Of a DNA stretch of 64,000 bases, positions 33,423 to 43,830 are shown one piece after another (positions within the stretch are counted from its first letter, which is position 1; the number at the start of each line of letters is the position of its first letter). A model generated the notes under the pieces. That model had not been told where the DNA came from. It saw nothing but the letters and a program-made list of their open reading frames with translations, and searched no databases. The DNA is from Hippasteria phrygiana (taxonomy: Eukaryota; Echinodermata; Asteroidea; Valvatida; Goniasteridae). The position numbers and the translations under genes are program-made. The DNA lies in NCBI GenBank assembly GCA_037893225.1, contig JAZGUH010000185.1:744001-808000 (forward strand), in the 5' to 3' direction.

Positions 33423-33865
33423 GTGACCCGCTCCAGAAAAGGGTGATATAAGTCGCGCTATGCATTTACGTGTAATGGCCCTTTAAACGTTGAGAGGGTG
33501 ACATTTTAAATCAAAATTCATTTTTGTTTTTTTGTTTTTAATGAAATCTTAAATATCTAAAGTTTCAGGTTTGGTGCACAACAATGTTGATTTCAGTGAA
33601 TAAAATGAAAAAATAACCTTTTTAGAGTGCATTGTTGCATTGCATTGTATTAGAACTAGCTATTTCAAAGCCTGTTTTCTCTGTTGTGCAATTTGAACTC
33701 CATAGAACTAATTAATATGCAACAAAGCGATATCTTCAGAATGGAAAGGGCTTTCGAGCTCTACCACGTACCAAATGAAAGCTTACATTGCGGGCTTTCC
33801 AAACATACATCAAACTCATTTTTCATATTTTGCGACATAATATACCTTTTTCCAGAGCGGGTCAC
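33423..33865 (+). mobile_element. MITE family A, subfamily B, full length (443 bp)
   Basis: Ends GTGACCCGCTCCAGAAAAG and its imperfect inverse, with ATAT duplicated on both sides. It is the reverse complement of the 8937 copy. Confidence 0.92.
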
Positions 33866-33868
33866 ATA

Positions 33869-34065
33869 TTAACCCTTTGCGTACGGAGGACGCAACATGG
33901 GGCAAACAAAAACAGTGCCACCAGGCCAGATGACATCTATAGATGCCATTTTCTGCATTTACATGTACAATCCATTGTTGGATTGTTGTGTTCGTTACGC
34001 TTGGCTGCAAAACCGACACGGGACCCCGGCTCCTCACTGTATATTACCGTACTGAAGGGGTTAAA
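33869..34065 (+). mobile_element. MITE family I, copy 2
   Basis: It starts TTAACCCTTTGCGTACGG and ends CCGTACTGAAGGGGTTAAA. It has TTTACATGTACAATCC where copy 3 (49534) has GTTTCAATCC, a six-base difference. Confidence 0.8.
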
Positions 34066-34429
34066 TGATACACAAAACTTAACTCGCGGCGGTAGCATTT
34101 TGTTCAGCATCACTGGCTGCCATCTTGTTTGTGCTGGACCACTCCATTTTTTATAGGGTAGTTGCAAAAGTGTGAGGGGATTGCACATTTTTTTTTATTT
34201 CGTATGGTGTTTCGTAGGTGAAATTCCTTCATTTTCTTAGAAAACAAGTTCCCTGAGAGTCACAGAAATTGTGTAACATAGATTTGAAAGTTAAAAAGTA
34301 CACCTATAATTTGTTGATGCTTTGTTGACGCTGGTTGTCTTTGTTGACGCTTGTTGACGCTAAACCAGCAATGGCAAGTCAAAGCACCACATTCTTTTAT
34401 ACAAGACATGTATAGTCAGCAATAGACTG

Positions 34430-34860
34430 TGTAAGTCTCGCGCATAAAGGTCACGATTGAACTTCCGGGCACCTCTGAGCCGCCGGCTATAGGACTTTTA
34501 CGTGTGGTTGATTTTGTTTTCTATAATACTTTGTTTTAACGAAGATCTGATCCATGAAACGACCATAAATATGGATGATAAATTCAAAATTAATTTTACA
34601 ATATATGAAAACATGCACGACTGTCTAAATTATTGAAGAAAAGTAGGAGAAAATGTTTGACCTGAGCGTCAGGTTGCAACGTGATTGGCTCGTTGTCGGG
34701 AAGAGAAAGCCCGGCCCTTAAAACCCCTGTACTGCATGCGCACGCTGCGGACGTAAGTGAACGTACAAACATATGCGACGACCGCCTTATACTGCACATG
34801 GTCTACGCTTTTAAGACTGGCGCGTGAACAACGAGAATAATGGGGAATGACTATACCTTT
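34430..34860. promoter_or_regulatory. Possible promoter region (PCSK7 5' side)
   Basis: Compared with its surroundings this stretch has more CpG. It also has a CCAAT box in inverse form (GTGATTGGCTCG) and GCATGCGCAC, close to the NRF1 consensus, followed by GGAC|GTAAGTGA, a good plus-strand donor. It lies ~3.5 kb upstream of the first coding exon of PCSK7. Which strand it serves is unknown, and the case rests on motif words only. Confidence 0.2.
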
Positions 34861-35507
34861 TCTCCTTTTCCCTAATTTGATATATCATTCACATTTTGTA
34901 AATTGAAATGAAAAATAATATTTTGCTCAAAGTTTTGATCTACCTTTCAGTAAAAAGAACAGCGTCAAAACAAACTAGACATCTGGTGCAGTGTTTGTGG
35001 ACAAACACAGGGCTGTTTTGTTTTTGTGTGTAAAATTATGTGATTTAAATGAAATTTCAAAAATGAAAAAAATCATAGAAAATTAGCCGATGACGTCATC
35101 ATGACGTCACCATGACGTCACATACATTTTCATCTAACACATGCTGGCATAACTAAATACCACGTTTTAACTTAATGTGACTTGTACTTTTGTAGATATA
35201 TGGTTTCCAAAAATGCCCCTTTAAGATGCCCAGCCAATTATTTCAAGAAAACTACTCGCTTTACACATTGAAGCTCCTATTCGAGGTGCCTGGAAGTTTG
35301 GTTTCTCGTAAACTTTTGTACGTTCTCGGGGTCAAATTACACGCTCTATACAAACACACAATGTTTCGTAGTGTATACATATGGTGTATACCGGATCTTT
35401 GCTTGATACCACCATCTTTGCAGGGTATCAGGCAAAGATGGCGAGGGTTAGGGTAGGGGAAGATGGGAGGTTGGCGGGATGTGGATTCACCACTCTAAAG
35501 TTTGACA
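34861..35507. other. No gene recognised; TGACGTCA-rich stretch
   Basis: Several ATGACGTCA words lie together at 35090-35125. Whether they are CRE-type sites or a simple repeat cannot be said. The rest is unremarkable. Confidence 0.35.
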
Positions 35508-35592
35508 TCATTTGTTGTCAACAGAGGTTGCCTTAACGCCATTGAAAAACCATGGCGTTAAGGTGCCCTCTGTCGACAACAAATTTCACCAT
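35508..35592. repeat. Inverted repeat with ~38-bp arms
   Basis: The arms contain ATTTGTTGTCAACAGAGG and TTAACGCCAT and their inverse, around the centre TGAAAAACC. It is a probable foldback element. Confidence 0.88.
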
Positions 35593-36116
35593 TTTGAGTG
35601 ACATTTCAAGGAACTGAACCTAGCCTATGCATACCTAGCTATATCAAGATAATGCATAATGTTGGGGCAGAAAATTGTGACAAGAGAGTTAGGGATCATG
35701 ATTTTTTTTACAATTATCTCCCATAGCAGTTTTATTGGTCTCTCTGTAAGGTTTGTGAAAACCTTATAGGTCTGGAAGTATTTTTACCGGCATGGTACTG
35801 AACAGGTGTTTTTTGTGCAGCGTTTTTTGGGACGAATTTTGTCTGGTTCCATGCCTTCGATGTCATTCCGACTTCGTATTCACGAGATCAGATGGGAATC
35901 AGATCAAATGCAATTTCAGACTAGTATATTTCCCTTAAAAAAAATCCTCCGGAGAGATGAATCAGGAAAAGAAAATTTATGCTTAATACCTGTAATTAAA
36001 TCAGGGTTTGATTTTTTAGTAAAGACGATTCTTACTTTTTGGGAAAAAAAAATACACGTGGCGAAGCGCAGCATCGAACCCGAGGAGCATTTACCACTCA
36101 GCCATTTGCCCATTGA

Positions 36117-36272
36117 TCTTATGACGTCACCCCTGCGCAGGTGCACGGACGCATGCGCGACAAGCCGTATGCTGGCGACTGTTTTATGAATGGTACAATG
36201 AACGTGAAACAGTCGCCGGCATACAGCTTGTCGTGCATGTGTCCGTGCGCAGGGGTGACATCATTAAGGTCA
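36117..36272. repeat. Inverted repeat with ~65-bp arms
   Basis: Arms contain TGACGTCACCCCTGCGCAGG, CGGACGCATGCGCGACA and GCTGGCGACTGTTT, mirrored across a ~20-base loop. Just left of it (36060-36106) a minus-strand GGCTGAGTGGTAAATGC ... GGGTTCGATGC pair resembles tRNA A and B boxes, so the hairpin may be attached to a SINE fragment. Confidence 0.88.
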
Positions 36273-36563
36273 AGGGGTCACGATTTTAACTCCATGACAG
36301 CGAAAAGACATGTCCTACGGGTGTCTCTGTGAATTGAATGGTAAATTTCACTTTTTATCCGGATGGTAAGTGAACCTTAGTACCTCCATCTAATCATGGA
36401 ACGGAAAGAGTTCCATATCCGGACATCACTTATACCTGATGCACAAAGTCTATGGGCCATGACAGAAAAAGTCAAAGTATTTTCAAAGAATGTTAAAATT
36501 GTTCCCCTCCTAAATTCTTGTTTCTTCAGCAGATTTACACTTTTTGGTAGTTTTTAAGTCATA

Positions 36564-36719
36564 TTAACCCTAACTGAACTCTCCAGGGTATTTTGGCTAG
36601 AAACCCTGCCAGACGCATTAAGATTGCATACTTTGTCACATTGACTTGTGTGCAGAGTGCAGCAAGGTAAAGCTGTCACCACAGATGCACTGAGCTGCGT
36701 CTGGCAGGGTTAGGGTTAA
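36564..36719 (+). mobile_element. Short MITE with TTAACCCTAAC ends
   Basis: TTAACCCTAACTGAACTC on the left and GGGTTAGGGTTAA on the right. Next to them GCCAGACGCA / TGCGTCTGGC form an inner inverted pair. It shares only its termini with family J. Confidence 0.7.
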
Positions 36720-36852
36720 GGGAAAATAACTGATGTCCGGATATGGAACTCTTTCCTGTCCAAATGTTAAAAAGGGCGATAGAGGGTCCAAGTTACTCGG
36801 ACTAACATCATACATGTGTCATAGCTTGAAAATTCAAGCTCTAGGCTCATGA

Positions 36853-37225
36853 CATGGGAGATTCGCCGTTTAGAGCTGGAAACATTCGTATTGGGTTTTC
36901 AGCGGTATGTTTTGTTTTTGTAAATACTGACAGCGATCAGCAAACAGCCGTTGTATATCGAGCCCCGAGGCGCACGCAGTGCCGCTGGCCGATAATCGAT
37001 CGGGAAAACATCGTTCATGTTCAAAAATCCGCTCCATTACTTTGTACACAGCTGGTTTGTGCATAGGGGATGACAAGCTGCATGAATTACTACTCTGCAT
37101 TTTGGGTGAGTGTTTGGTTGATATATTCAGGGAAACGGAAGATATAGGCGTAAAACCAACCGACCGCTGGCAACCCAATACAAGTATTGGAAAGAGTTTC
37201 ATATACAGACATCACTATTTTGAAG
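36853..37225 (+). repeat. Repeat family K, copy 1
   Basis: CAGCTGGTTTGTGCAT, CATGAATTACTACTCTGC and GTTTGGTTGATATATTCAGG recur at 38828-38985. The left edge (ATTCGCCGTTTAGAGCTGG) recurs inverted at about 39080-39110. Confidence 0.7.
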
Positions 37226-37442
37226 TTTTATAAACTCCAACACGTGTAAAAAGTGGCACCTTCTATTTTTAAGGGGATTTTAGCGAGGAAAAGTAAGAAA
37301 TAGATAAATTTCAAAAAAATAAAAATAAATTATTTGCTAGAAATCTCTCTCCTCTACATCTCTCCTGTAACACTCCTCTGTCTTCCGTTCCACCACCACC
37401 ACTCCGCCTCTCCGTCACTGTCTATGTGTGCTCCTTTTTCCA

Positions 37443-37545
37443 TTCCCTCGCCGAGGTTTGAACCTCCATCAAAATCAAGCCTGTAAGAGAACGTGGGTTA
37501 CTACATGGTGCGCTTACCCGCTCGGCCACGAGAGCTTGTTACTCC
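37443..37545 (-). mobile_element. tRNA-like (Leu/Ser type) SINE head or pseudo-tRNA
   Basis: The minus strand reads CGTGGCCGAGCGGGTAAGCG (A box) and, after a long variable region, GGTTCAAACCTC (B box). The ends pair only in part, so I call it a tRNA-derived element rather than a working tRNA gene. Confidence 0.5.
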
Positions 37546-37745
37546 TTGAAGCATTTTAGTCATACTTACGGTGTATGTCGCAATCTGGCTTCTGAAATAT
37601 TTAAATTAGGAATATTAATATATGACGTACACAATTTGGAATACTCCAAAGTAACACGGGGTGGTGCATACTGTTGAATTCTGTAAGGAGCGCGAGCTGC
37701 CCGTCCAACCATGGCCCGTGGCCGTTGCGGGTGCGATCGACATCC

Positions 37746-37841
37746 CTATTGCCTAACCCTATTCCTAACCCTATTCCTATTCCTAACCCTAACTCTATTC
37801 CTAACCCTAACTCTATTCCTAACCCTAACCCTAACCCATGC
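37746..37841 (-). repeat. Interstitial telomere-like repeat (TTAGGG)n, degenerate
   Basis: Units of CCTAACCCTA, CCTAACTCTATT and CCTATT build a ~95-bp tract derived from CCCTAA. The TTAGGG type is the animal telomere repeat. It may be an ancient telomere addition or repair scar. Confidence 0.9.
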
Positions 37842-38022
37842 GAGAGCGGACTCGGCCGACGGTCACGGATTGTCCCTCCATACTACATGTTGCTCCCTCT
37901 CTCAAAAATGGTACAAACCCAAAGTGTTGTTTATTCGGATGCCGTTTATTCATTGCATGAGATCACACTGCTTATTGGTTAGTGCCTTGTCACGCGCACA
38001 TCATGCACTTCCTGATTGATAC

Positions 38023-38628
38023 TAGGGGTGTGCATTTACGGGTAGTTAAAGAACCGGGTACCTGATTGAAAAACTACAGGTACCCGGGTACCCGTTAAAG
38101 AAACCCAACCCAAAACTTCCAATCCGGGAAGTTGCAATAATGTCTTTCTCTGAGATTCAAAAGTCTGATTTCAGACAAAAGTCTGAAAAATCTCATGCCT
38201 GTCCAGTAAACATGATCACTTCTCCGCCATTACATGTTCCGGTACGTGCATGCGCCGGCATATCGCAAAAGACAGATGCTTTATACAGTTGTACATGTAT
38301 TTATTGTGGAATGAGGCATGCTATATGTCTGGTCGAGGCTCTTTATCCATACCCAGACTACAAAAACCACAACCGGTAAATTCCCTTTATTGTCAATTTT
38401 CGTGAGCGTCACGGTCATAAACATGAAATATGTGCTGGTTTCCCATGTAGTCGGGTTTTAATTTAGAAAATTCCTGACAAATAACATTTGAAACCTTTTC
38501 TTTTTAATTTCTGGGAAGTTACTAAGCGATAATGTAAAGTTGTACGGGTACTCGATTCCATAATCTGGAACCGGTTCCTGACATGAACGATCGGGCACTC
38601 GGGTACCCGGTTCCGATGCACACCCCTA
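38023..38628 (+). mobile_element. hAT-type MITE (606 bp) with 8-bp TSD
   Basis: Ends TAGGGGTGTGCAT and ATGCACACCCCTA, flanked on both sides by ATTGATAC (38015-38022 and 38629-38636). GGGTACCCG words are concentrated near the termini. There is no transposase frame. Confidence 0.95.
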
Positions 38629-38827
38629 ATTGATACTTCAATATGGCTGCCTGATTGAATGTGAGAACGATATGTGCACTCAAAATATCACCTAAAAACC
38701 ACTTCTTCCCGAGAGAATTTCAGTTTTTTCCAGCTGAATGGGTTTATCTTCAATGAAGACAAAACTTGAGGTGAAATTTGTTATGTTTGGTAGCGATTTT
38801 GTGATGTCCGTATATGGATCTCTTGCC

Positions 38828-39110
38828 CAGCTGGTTTGTGCATGCACCGAAGTTGCACGTAAAATTCACTTTTTTCGGGGAGCATATTCTCATTTTGAGG
38901 GGATCACAAGCTGCATGAATTACTACTCTGCCGGTAAGGTGAGTTAGTGTTTGGTTGATATATTCAGGGAAACGGAAGATATCGGATCATATCGGCAAAA
39001 AAAAACACACCGCTCAGGGAAACGGAAGATATCGGATCATATCGGCAAAAAAAAACACACCGCTGAAATCCCAATACGAGTGTTTCCAGCTATAAACGGC
39101 GATTCCCATG
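38828..39110 (+). repeat. Repeat family K, copy 2, with a 50-bp tandem
   Basis: Shares blocks with 36853-37225. Within it (38964-39063) a 50-bp unit containing GAAACGGAAGATATCGGATC and AAAAAAAAACACACCGC is repeated twice. Confidence 0.75.
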
Positions 39111-39534
39111 CTGTTCCTTGCTCTATGGCCTATAAACTCAGTAACTGAAATTCTGAATAGAGCTGGAATTTTCAAGCTATTCAGTTTAGTAAAGGCAGGC
39201 TCAATCGTGCAATGACAAAAAACGTTCACAAAAACTGACAACAAGTAAATATAGCCAACACATACTCACCTCACGCTGCCCAATGTCCCCAAAAGTTGTA
39301 CACTGAGCAAAACATTCCTGCGTGACCTCAACAGCTACACAAAAAGCGACCGTGAAATGGCGGATGTGTATTATTTTTTTCCTCAATGTCCGTATATCAT
39401 GTATAAATAGATCAACAATGTATAGCGCACAATGCGTACACAAAAAACCGCAATGCGCAACTGGTTGTCGGCAATGACCCGGAAAGCACGCGTAGATGTC
39501 TGGTCACCAGTGTTGATCCAGGACAAGGCTTTCG

Positions 39535-39742
39535 CTAGTCTTGGTTCCAAGACGTCCTTTAATGTCTGTACACCGCCGCCCTCAAGGCGTGTGTGTGTAG
39601 AGGGCGCTGTACGGCTCTAACCTAGTCTTGGTTCAAGACGTTGTTACGTATATACGCGATGACCGGCCGCCGCGAGAGGGCGTTATCACGACAAACTATT
39701 AAGCCGCGAACTGCCAGTAACAACGTCTTGGGAATTTCGTAG
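39535..39742 (+). repeat. Family H element, left member of an inverted pair
   Basis: It begins CTAGTCTTGGTTCCAAGACG, has an inner AGTCTTGGTTCAAGACGTTG and GAGAGGGCGTTATCACGACA, and ends AACGTCTTGGGAATTTCG. The reverse complement of the same series occupies 45784-45950, so the ~6 kb between them is bracketed by inverted copies. Confidence 0.82.
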
Positions 39743-42563
39743 AAGCCGTGTTGTGCGCACGCACCTGCTTAGCCAAATGATTGCAGCGCGCATTATGTAG
39801 TTTGCATAATACATAAAAAATGCATTATGCATAGATCTAACCCCCTGACTACTAGTACTACCGCCCGAGTGTTAGTATGAAGATAAAAGTACAGGTCCGT
39901 GCTATTTATATTGTTTGGTAGGGCCGAGGGGAATTAACTAAAAAGTTCCGGAATGATGGAAAATAACAAAACAGAACTGGGCTAGATATGATATATTATA
40001 ATGGTGCTGAGGAGACCTTGTTCGGTGATTTGATTTAGATTTAGATTTAGATATATATATACAAAAATAAAAAACCGTGATAATAATAAAACAAATAGCT
40101 CACGAGGCCCTATTAGTATTACGGCCGGGGAAAACGGAGATTGTCGTACTCTGGTGATTCGATTGTCACACAGTTCACAAAGATACTGAGACGCACCTGC
40201 GCGGGTTTTCTCCACTGGTGAAACTCGACAGAAATTCAGGCTCATGTTTGCTTTGAGGCTGGACTCGAATCCCCGCCGAGAAAACCCAGCGATTCCCCAA
40301 CCTCCGAGTCGGCTTCAATTCAACGGACGACTTGTCTCAACGGAAGACTCTTGTCTCCACGGACTCGAGTCGAGTCGGCCAACGGTCGATCGAGTTGTCC
40401 GAGCCCGCAGATCACACACCATCACCCAGGTTGTCTGCCCGGTCCCGCCCGGCAAGACGTCGCGTGCGAACACGAGCGGTGAACACTGCAGCCGTTAGCG
40501 CATAGCCGGCCGGCCGATGTAGACGGTAATTCTGTCCCCCCTAAAATCTGTCCCCCGGACAGAATTACCTAGGTAAAAGTGTCCCCCCGGACAGAATTAA
40601 CTAGGTAAATGTGTCCCCCTGGCCCGTTAATTCTGTTCCCCTCCAGATTATTTTGTCCCCCTATATTTGCCACGCTTATAAGGCCCGTTCCATATATTGT
40701 TTTGAAGAATTTACTTCACAGATTATACATTTTGTTCTTTTCTGCCCTGCCCTGATGAAATTAAATGAAAATAACTTCATCTCTTTGGAAATCAATCGAC
40801 CTATTTTTCTTGCGTAGAAATGGCAGCACTCCGAATTCCGCAGACTTCTTGCATGAGTAATAATTCTCAGCCGGTGATACGAGCGTGTCGACTGTGCCCT
40901 CCAAACTATACAGCTCGCGATCGTAATCGTGGCCCTGATCTGAAGGGACATCACACATTGTAGATTTCTTTGCAGGTATTTGAGATGTCGCACATTTTAT
41001 CAAACATTTGTTTAAGATTTCTGCGTTGTCGCACATTTTATCGCAAATTTCTTTGCAGATTTCTATGCAGATATTTATTGCAGATTCTATCTTACCAATG
41101 TACTGGGCAGGCCCAATTATTGGAGGGAAAAATTCGGCCAACAAATCAGCTGCTATTAATGAGCTAATGACGGGCCATTTTAAGAGTTTAAGAAGCTACG
41201 ATTTATGAACAAAAAGTAGATTTTTATTCAATAATTCAACTGATACTGGGCAGGCCCTATTTTGGAGGGGGTCCAAATCCATCCACTCATTAGCTGCTAT
41301 AATTAAAGGGCTATTGACGAGCCCTATTTCGTCCGAAAAAGTGCATGAAACTGCGTAATTAGTGGGCGGATCTGGCCCCCCCTCCAAAATTGGGCCTGTC
41401 CATAGTATCTGCAATTAAAATCCACTTTGGGGATGTGAGGTACATTTACTTTTAGAGCTGCAACAAAATGAAGTTTTCTGCTTTTTTGAATGGAACGTTT
41501 CAATTAGTAGCTAATTAGAGAACGTAATCGGTCTTATCTAAATTCATAGCATGTAGAATATATTCGTTATTTAGACTATGCTTAAAAAATGTGTCATTTT
41601 GATAAAATCTTTAACAATTTTGTTGATGGAACTCCAAACAAAATTGTAGAAACTGAAAAAACCACACTTTGTTGACCACCTTTTACTTGATGCGTTTGAG
41701 ATTTTGAATCTGCGGCTGAATCCGCGGCTGAATCCACGGCTGATCGAACCCGCAGCCGAAATCTGCAAAGAAATTTCGATACAAATTTGTGCGACATCGC
41801 AAAGAAATCTGCGATGTGTGATGTCCCTTCAGGGCCACAATACGATCGCGAGTTTTCAATCAACCGCACGACTCGACAAGACTCTATGCCACCTGAGCCA
41901 CGTATTGCAAACAAGGTCACGGATACCGTGTCCAGCCCTCCTCATCCAATCCTTAAAGAGGAACTAAAACGCCAAATTTTTGTTTGACATTTTTGACTCA
42001 TCTGATAGTTTATGCCTCCCCAAAACTAATGTAACAAGTTTCATGACTCTGAAAAATCAAAAAAAATGTTTTTGAGCCTTTTCTTTCTGAGCCACTTTGA
42101 CTCGATTCAGAAAAGGCCGAGGTCAACTGCGTGCCGTATATCGCGCGAGTATTGACGTACACGTGTAGAAACATATGACGTCACTGTATTATACGACAAT
42201 GTTTTACGTAGAGTCTGTACGTATTTTTTTGTCTAAGGCTAGTATTACTTGCTGTGCTTTTTGCTCATGATTCAGGAGCAACACTACGATAAACATATTT
42301 TAAAGTGTTGACATCTTTGTGAGACACATTTAGAATTGGGGTTGTAGGCTTGTTCTTGCTGAAAAGCTAGTTATGAGTCATACTTTCCTTTGTTTGCAGT
42401 CGGCTTTTATTGGGACTTGCGCGGTGAGTTGTGTGTGAGCTGATGCTATACTCTAGTCTGGCGACTTTGATTATGCAGCCCTCATAAGGACCCGCACCTT
42501 CTCAGAACTATACACACAATTTCTGTTATAAGGTACCAGACTCATGCGGTCATATGCAGCACG

Positions 42564-42745
42564 ATATGGGGCAGCTTTTTTCACCATGCATCATCTGCAG
42601 GGACCTACAACTTCCTACAGTCCCACACAAAACTGGTTCACTGTATCCGTCTTTGCTTTTTACTTTGTGCACATTTCAATGGTGTAGGACTGTAGGAAGT
42701 GTAGGATCCTACAAAATATACGGAGTGAAAAAAGCTGCCCCATAT
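42564..42745. repeat. Inverted repeat nested in the Kolobok-like element
   Basis: ATATGGGGCAGCTTTTTTCA on the left and its inverse on the right, plus the inner CTACAACTTCCTACAGTCC and its near-inverse. It cuts into the THAP reading frame after ~145 codons and supplies the present stop region. Confidence 0.88.
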
Positions 42746-43180
42746 CCGGCAGGGTATACCGTGCGTGTACAATGCATGTTGAGTCAAGCGAGCGTGGACA
42801 GCAGGGAGACGACCGGGGCTCTCTGGCTGCTCGAGACGGCAACCGCAGTTAACATCGTCGCGCTGGTGCGCGTGAGTCCGGGACACGATTGGAATGCTCG
42901 GTGCTTTTAGAGTTGGAATGGCTCCATCCTTCAAACGGAATTGTGCCTTCAAACCCAGCTGAGTTTTCATACTAACACTATCATCTATACAGTCTTTGGC
43001 GAAATGTTCTGCACATATTTTCGACCATTTCGACAGCCCAAAATCAGATATTGTATTGTCTACAAAGCGGACCCACTGTCGCCTTTGAGCTCCATTTAGC
43101 ACTGGGAATCGCAGTAAGGTTGGGTCAGGGTTTTTGTCGCTGTTCCTCGTGCAACCCCCAACTACACACGATTGAGGCAT
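42638..43180 (-). CDS. THAP zinc-finger protein fragment of the Kolobok-like element
   Basis: The ATG at 43180 opens a 180-codon frame. Residues 1-91 are a full THAP (C2CH) DNA-binding domain: MPQSCVVGGC (C5, C10), RFP (24-26), W36, CAEHF (C56, H59) and the closing AIPTL. The spacing C-x4-C-x45-C-x2-H is normal for the family. THAP domains bind the terminal sequences of P and Kolobok-type transposons. After about residue 145 the frame enters the nested inverted repeat and is no longer meaningful, and no transposase core follows. The element start codon is preferred over the upstream in-frame sequence because THAP domains begin at MP..C. Confidence 0.85.
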   Translation of the reverse strand: MPQSCVVGGCTRNSDKNPDPTLLRFPVLNGAQRRQWVRFVDNTISDFGLSKWSKICAEHFAKDCIDDSVSMKTQLGLKAQFRLKDGAIPTLKAPSIPIVSRTHAHQRDDVNCGCRLEQPESPGRLPAVHARLTQHALYTHGIPCRIWGSFFHSVYFVGSYTSYSPTPLKCAQSKKQRRIQ

Positions 43181-43830
43181 AATGATTATCTCAGATCCAT
43201 GCTCATACTGAAATAATATCAAAATTAGACAAAATAGACGGGAAAACGGAGGAGTTAGGTCGACAAAAACTCTTCAGCAGCATCAACTCCACGTACGTAC
43301 ATGCATAGTGTTTGGCTGTAGCATCAACCGACTCTACACGTGTACGTCACGGGGTCACGTACATACATTTAACATACATAATGAGCTTTCGCGAAACAGG
43401 ATAAATGGTTCAGAATAACAACCCTTTTTTTTTTAATAAAAAGATTTCTCTCGTCTGCAAACTAATCTCCATCAGTTAAAAGAGTATTTAAACTGTCGGA
43501 AAAGTCCAAAAAGTCAAAAAAAAAATTGCCGTTTTATAGTTCCTCTTTAACGAGCATTCCCGAAGAAGCAAGGTGTTCGTCTGGACACTGCGCGAAAACA
43601 GCCTTGAAAATACAGTATACACCGTCTGGGTGGTAGACATTTACGTTCAGGGGGCCAAATTTACCAGGCGGACACATTTACCGTTGGGCAGGGGGACAGA
43701 AAAACCTAGAGGGGAACAGATTTATCTAGATAATTCTGTCCCCCCGGACACATTTACCGGGTCGCGACCTGATAAATATGTCCGGGGGGACAGATTTATC
43801 AGGGGGGGACAGAATTACCTTTTACACCGG

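Larger units (their letters stand above)
33304..34364 (+). mobile_element. TIR element with two nested MITEs (1061 bp)
   Basis: The ends TTTAGCATCAACAAGCGTCA and the inverse of TTTAGCGTCAACAAGCGTCA are rich in GTTGACGC words. Inside lie a full family A MITE (33423-33865) and, four bases later, a family I MITE (33869-34065). Subtracting them leaves an original element of about 420 bp. Confidence 0.8.
41957..43547 (-). mobile_element. Kolobok-like DNA transposon (1591 bp), TTAA target duplication
   Basis: It interrupts family F copy 1; copy 2 preserves the empty site ATCGTTAACGAGC. TTAA is duplicated at 41953-41956 and 43548-43551. The termini AGAGGAACTAAAACG and AGAGGAACTATAAAACGGC (inverse) are inverted repeats. 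TTAA duplication, ends starting AG and an internal THAP domain together fit the Kolobok superfamily. piggyBac shares TTAA but not the THAP domain. The catalytic transposase is missing, so the copy is internally deleted. Confidence 0.85.
40514..43830 (+). mobile_element. Family F element, copy 1 (~1.72 kb, split by a nested insertion)
   Basis: It starts CCGATGTAGACGGTAATTCT and ends in the inverse of CCGGTGTAAAAGGTAATTCT. Both ends have stacked CTGTCCCCC / GGGGGACAG words. Without the insert at 41953-43547 its length equals that of copy 2. A ~110-bp block (CTGGGCAGGCCC ... CATTAGCTGC) occurs twice directly and once inverted in the middle. TTGCAGATTTCT words recur near 41040. No transposase domain is recognisable, so it is non-autonomous. 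Confidence 0.88.

Noticed and set aside
37443..37545. A functional tRNA-Leu/Ser gene
   Set aside because: A and B boxes are good, but the acceptor stem pairs only partly and the anticodon arm could not be drawn convincingly.
41957..43547. piggyBac element (TTAA target)
   Set aside because: The TIRs begin AGAGG rather than CCC/CCY and the coding remnant is a THAP domain, which points to Kolobok.
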